A program made the translations under genes and the position numbers. A DNA stretch of 5,515 nucleotides. Origin: Methanomassiliicoccus sp. UBA386. GTDB lineage: Archaea > Thermoplasmatota > Thermoplasmata > Methanomassiliicoccales > Methanomassiliicoccaceae. Shown here one piece after another: positions 5,495-5,515 of this stretch. The number at the start of each line of letters is the position of its first letter. Position 1 is the stretch's first letter. The stretch covers positions 4,833 to 10,347 of the forward strand of contig DAGU01000015.1 in assembly GCA_002498285.1 (NCBI GenBank), given 5' to 3'. The notes under the pieces were generated by a model that was not told the origin of the DNA, made no database searches, and saw only the letters and a list, made by a program, of their open reading frames with translations.

Positions 5495-5515
5495 GAGTAT
5501 GGGGAAGTCAAGGGG

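Overview
The window looks like chromosomal DNA from a GC-rich euryarchaeon. My best guess is a Thermoplasmatota member, possibly close to Methanomassiliicoccales. The reasons are two DUF835 proteins (a family known mainly from euryarchaea), a TrpB2-type tryptophan synthase beta subunit, AT-rich TATA-like boxes in otherwise GC-rich spacers, and purine-rich Shine-Dalgarno motifs of archaeal type. The lineage is inference; no rRNA or other marker gene is present.

Layout. Positions 1-122 are a short non-coding stretch with a strong 7-bp hairpin at 21-37. Positions 123-2816 (minus strand) encode an 897-residue STAND-class regulator: an N-terminal winged helix, an NB-ARC-like NTPase with Walker A, Walker B and MHD motifs, and eight TPR-like repeats at an exact 40-residue pitch. 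A 112-bp divergent spacer (2817-2928) holds a symmetric TATA-like box, a perfect 10-bp palindrome and a ribosome-binding site for each flanking gene. Positions 2929-3474 (plus strand) encode a DUF835 protein. Only 15 bp further on, converging with it, is a second and clearly diverged DUF835 protein at 3490-4029 (minus strand). A 157-bp spacer (4030-4186) holds two TATA-like boxes and a 15-bp palindrome. Positions 4187-5494 (minus strand) encode TrpB2, with no trpA or other trp gene visible. No tRNA, rRNA, CRISPR array, transposase or integrase was seen.

How the genes may work together. The STAND protein has the parts of a ligand-gated switch: a sensor (TPR superhelix), a nucleotide-dependent clasp (NB-ARC) and a DNA-binding output (winged helix). 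It is divergent from a DUF835 gene across one short spacer with a palindrome, a classic arrangement for local autoregulation. The two facing DUF835 genes suggest a small signalling module of STAND regulator plus DUF835 pair. This is the most interesting part of the window, but its function is unproven. TrpB2 appears to be a housekeeping or salvage enzyme that is only a neighbour; whether tryptophan or indole is the signal cannot be read from the sequence.
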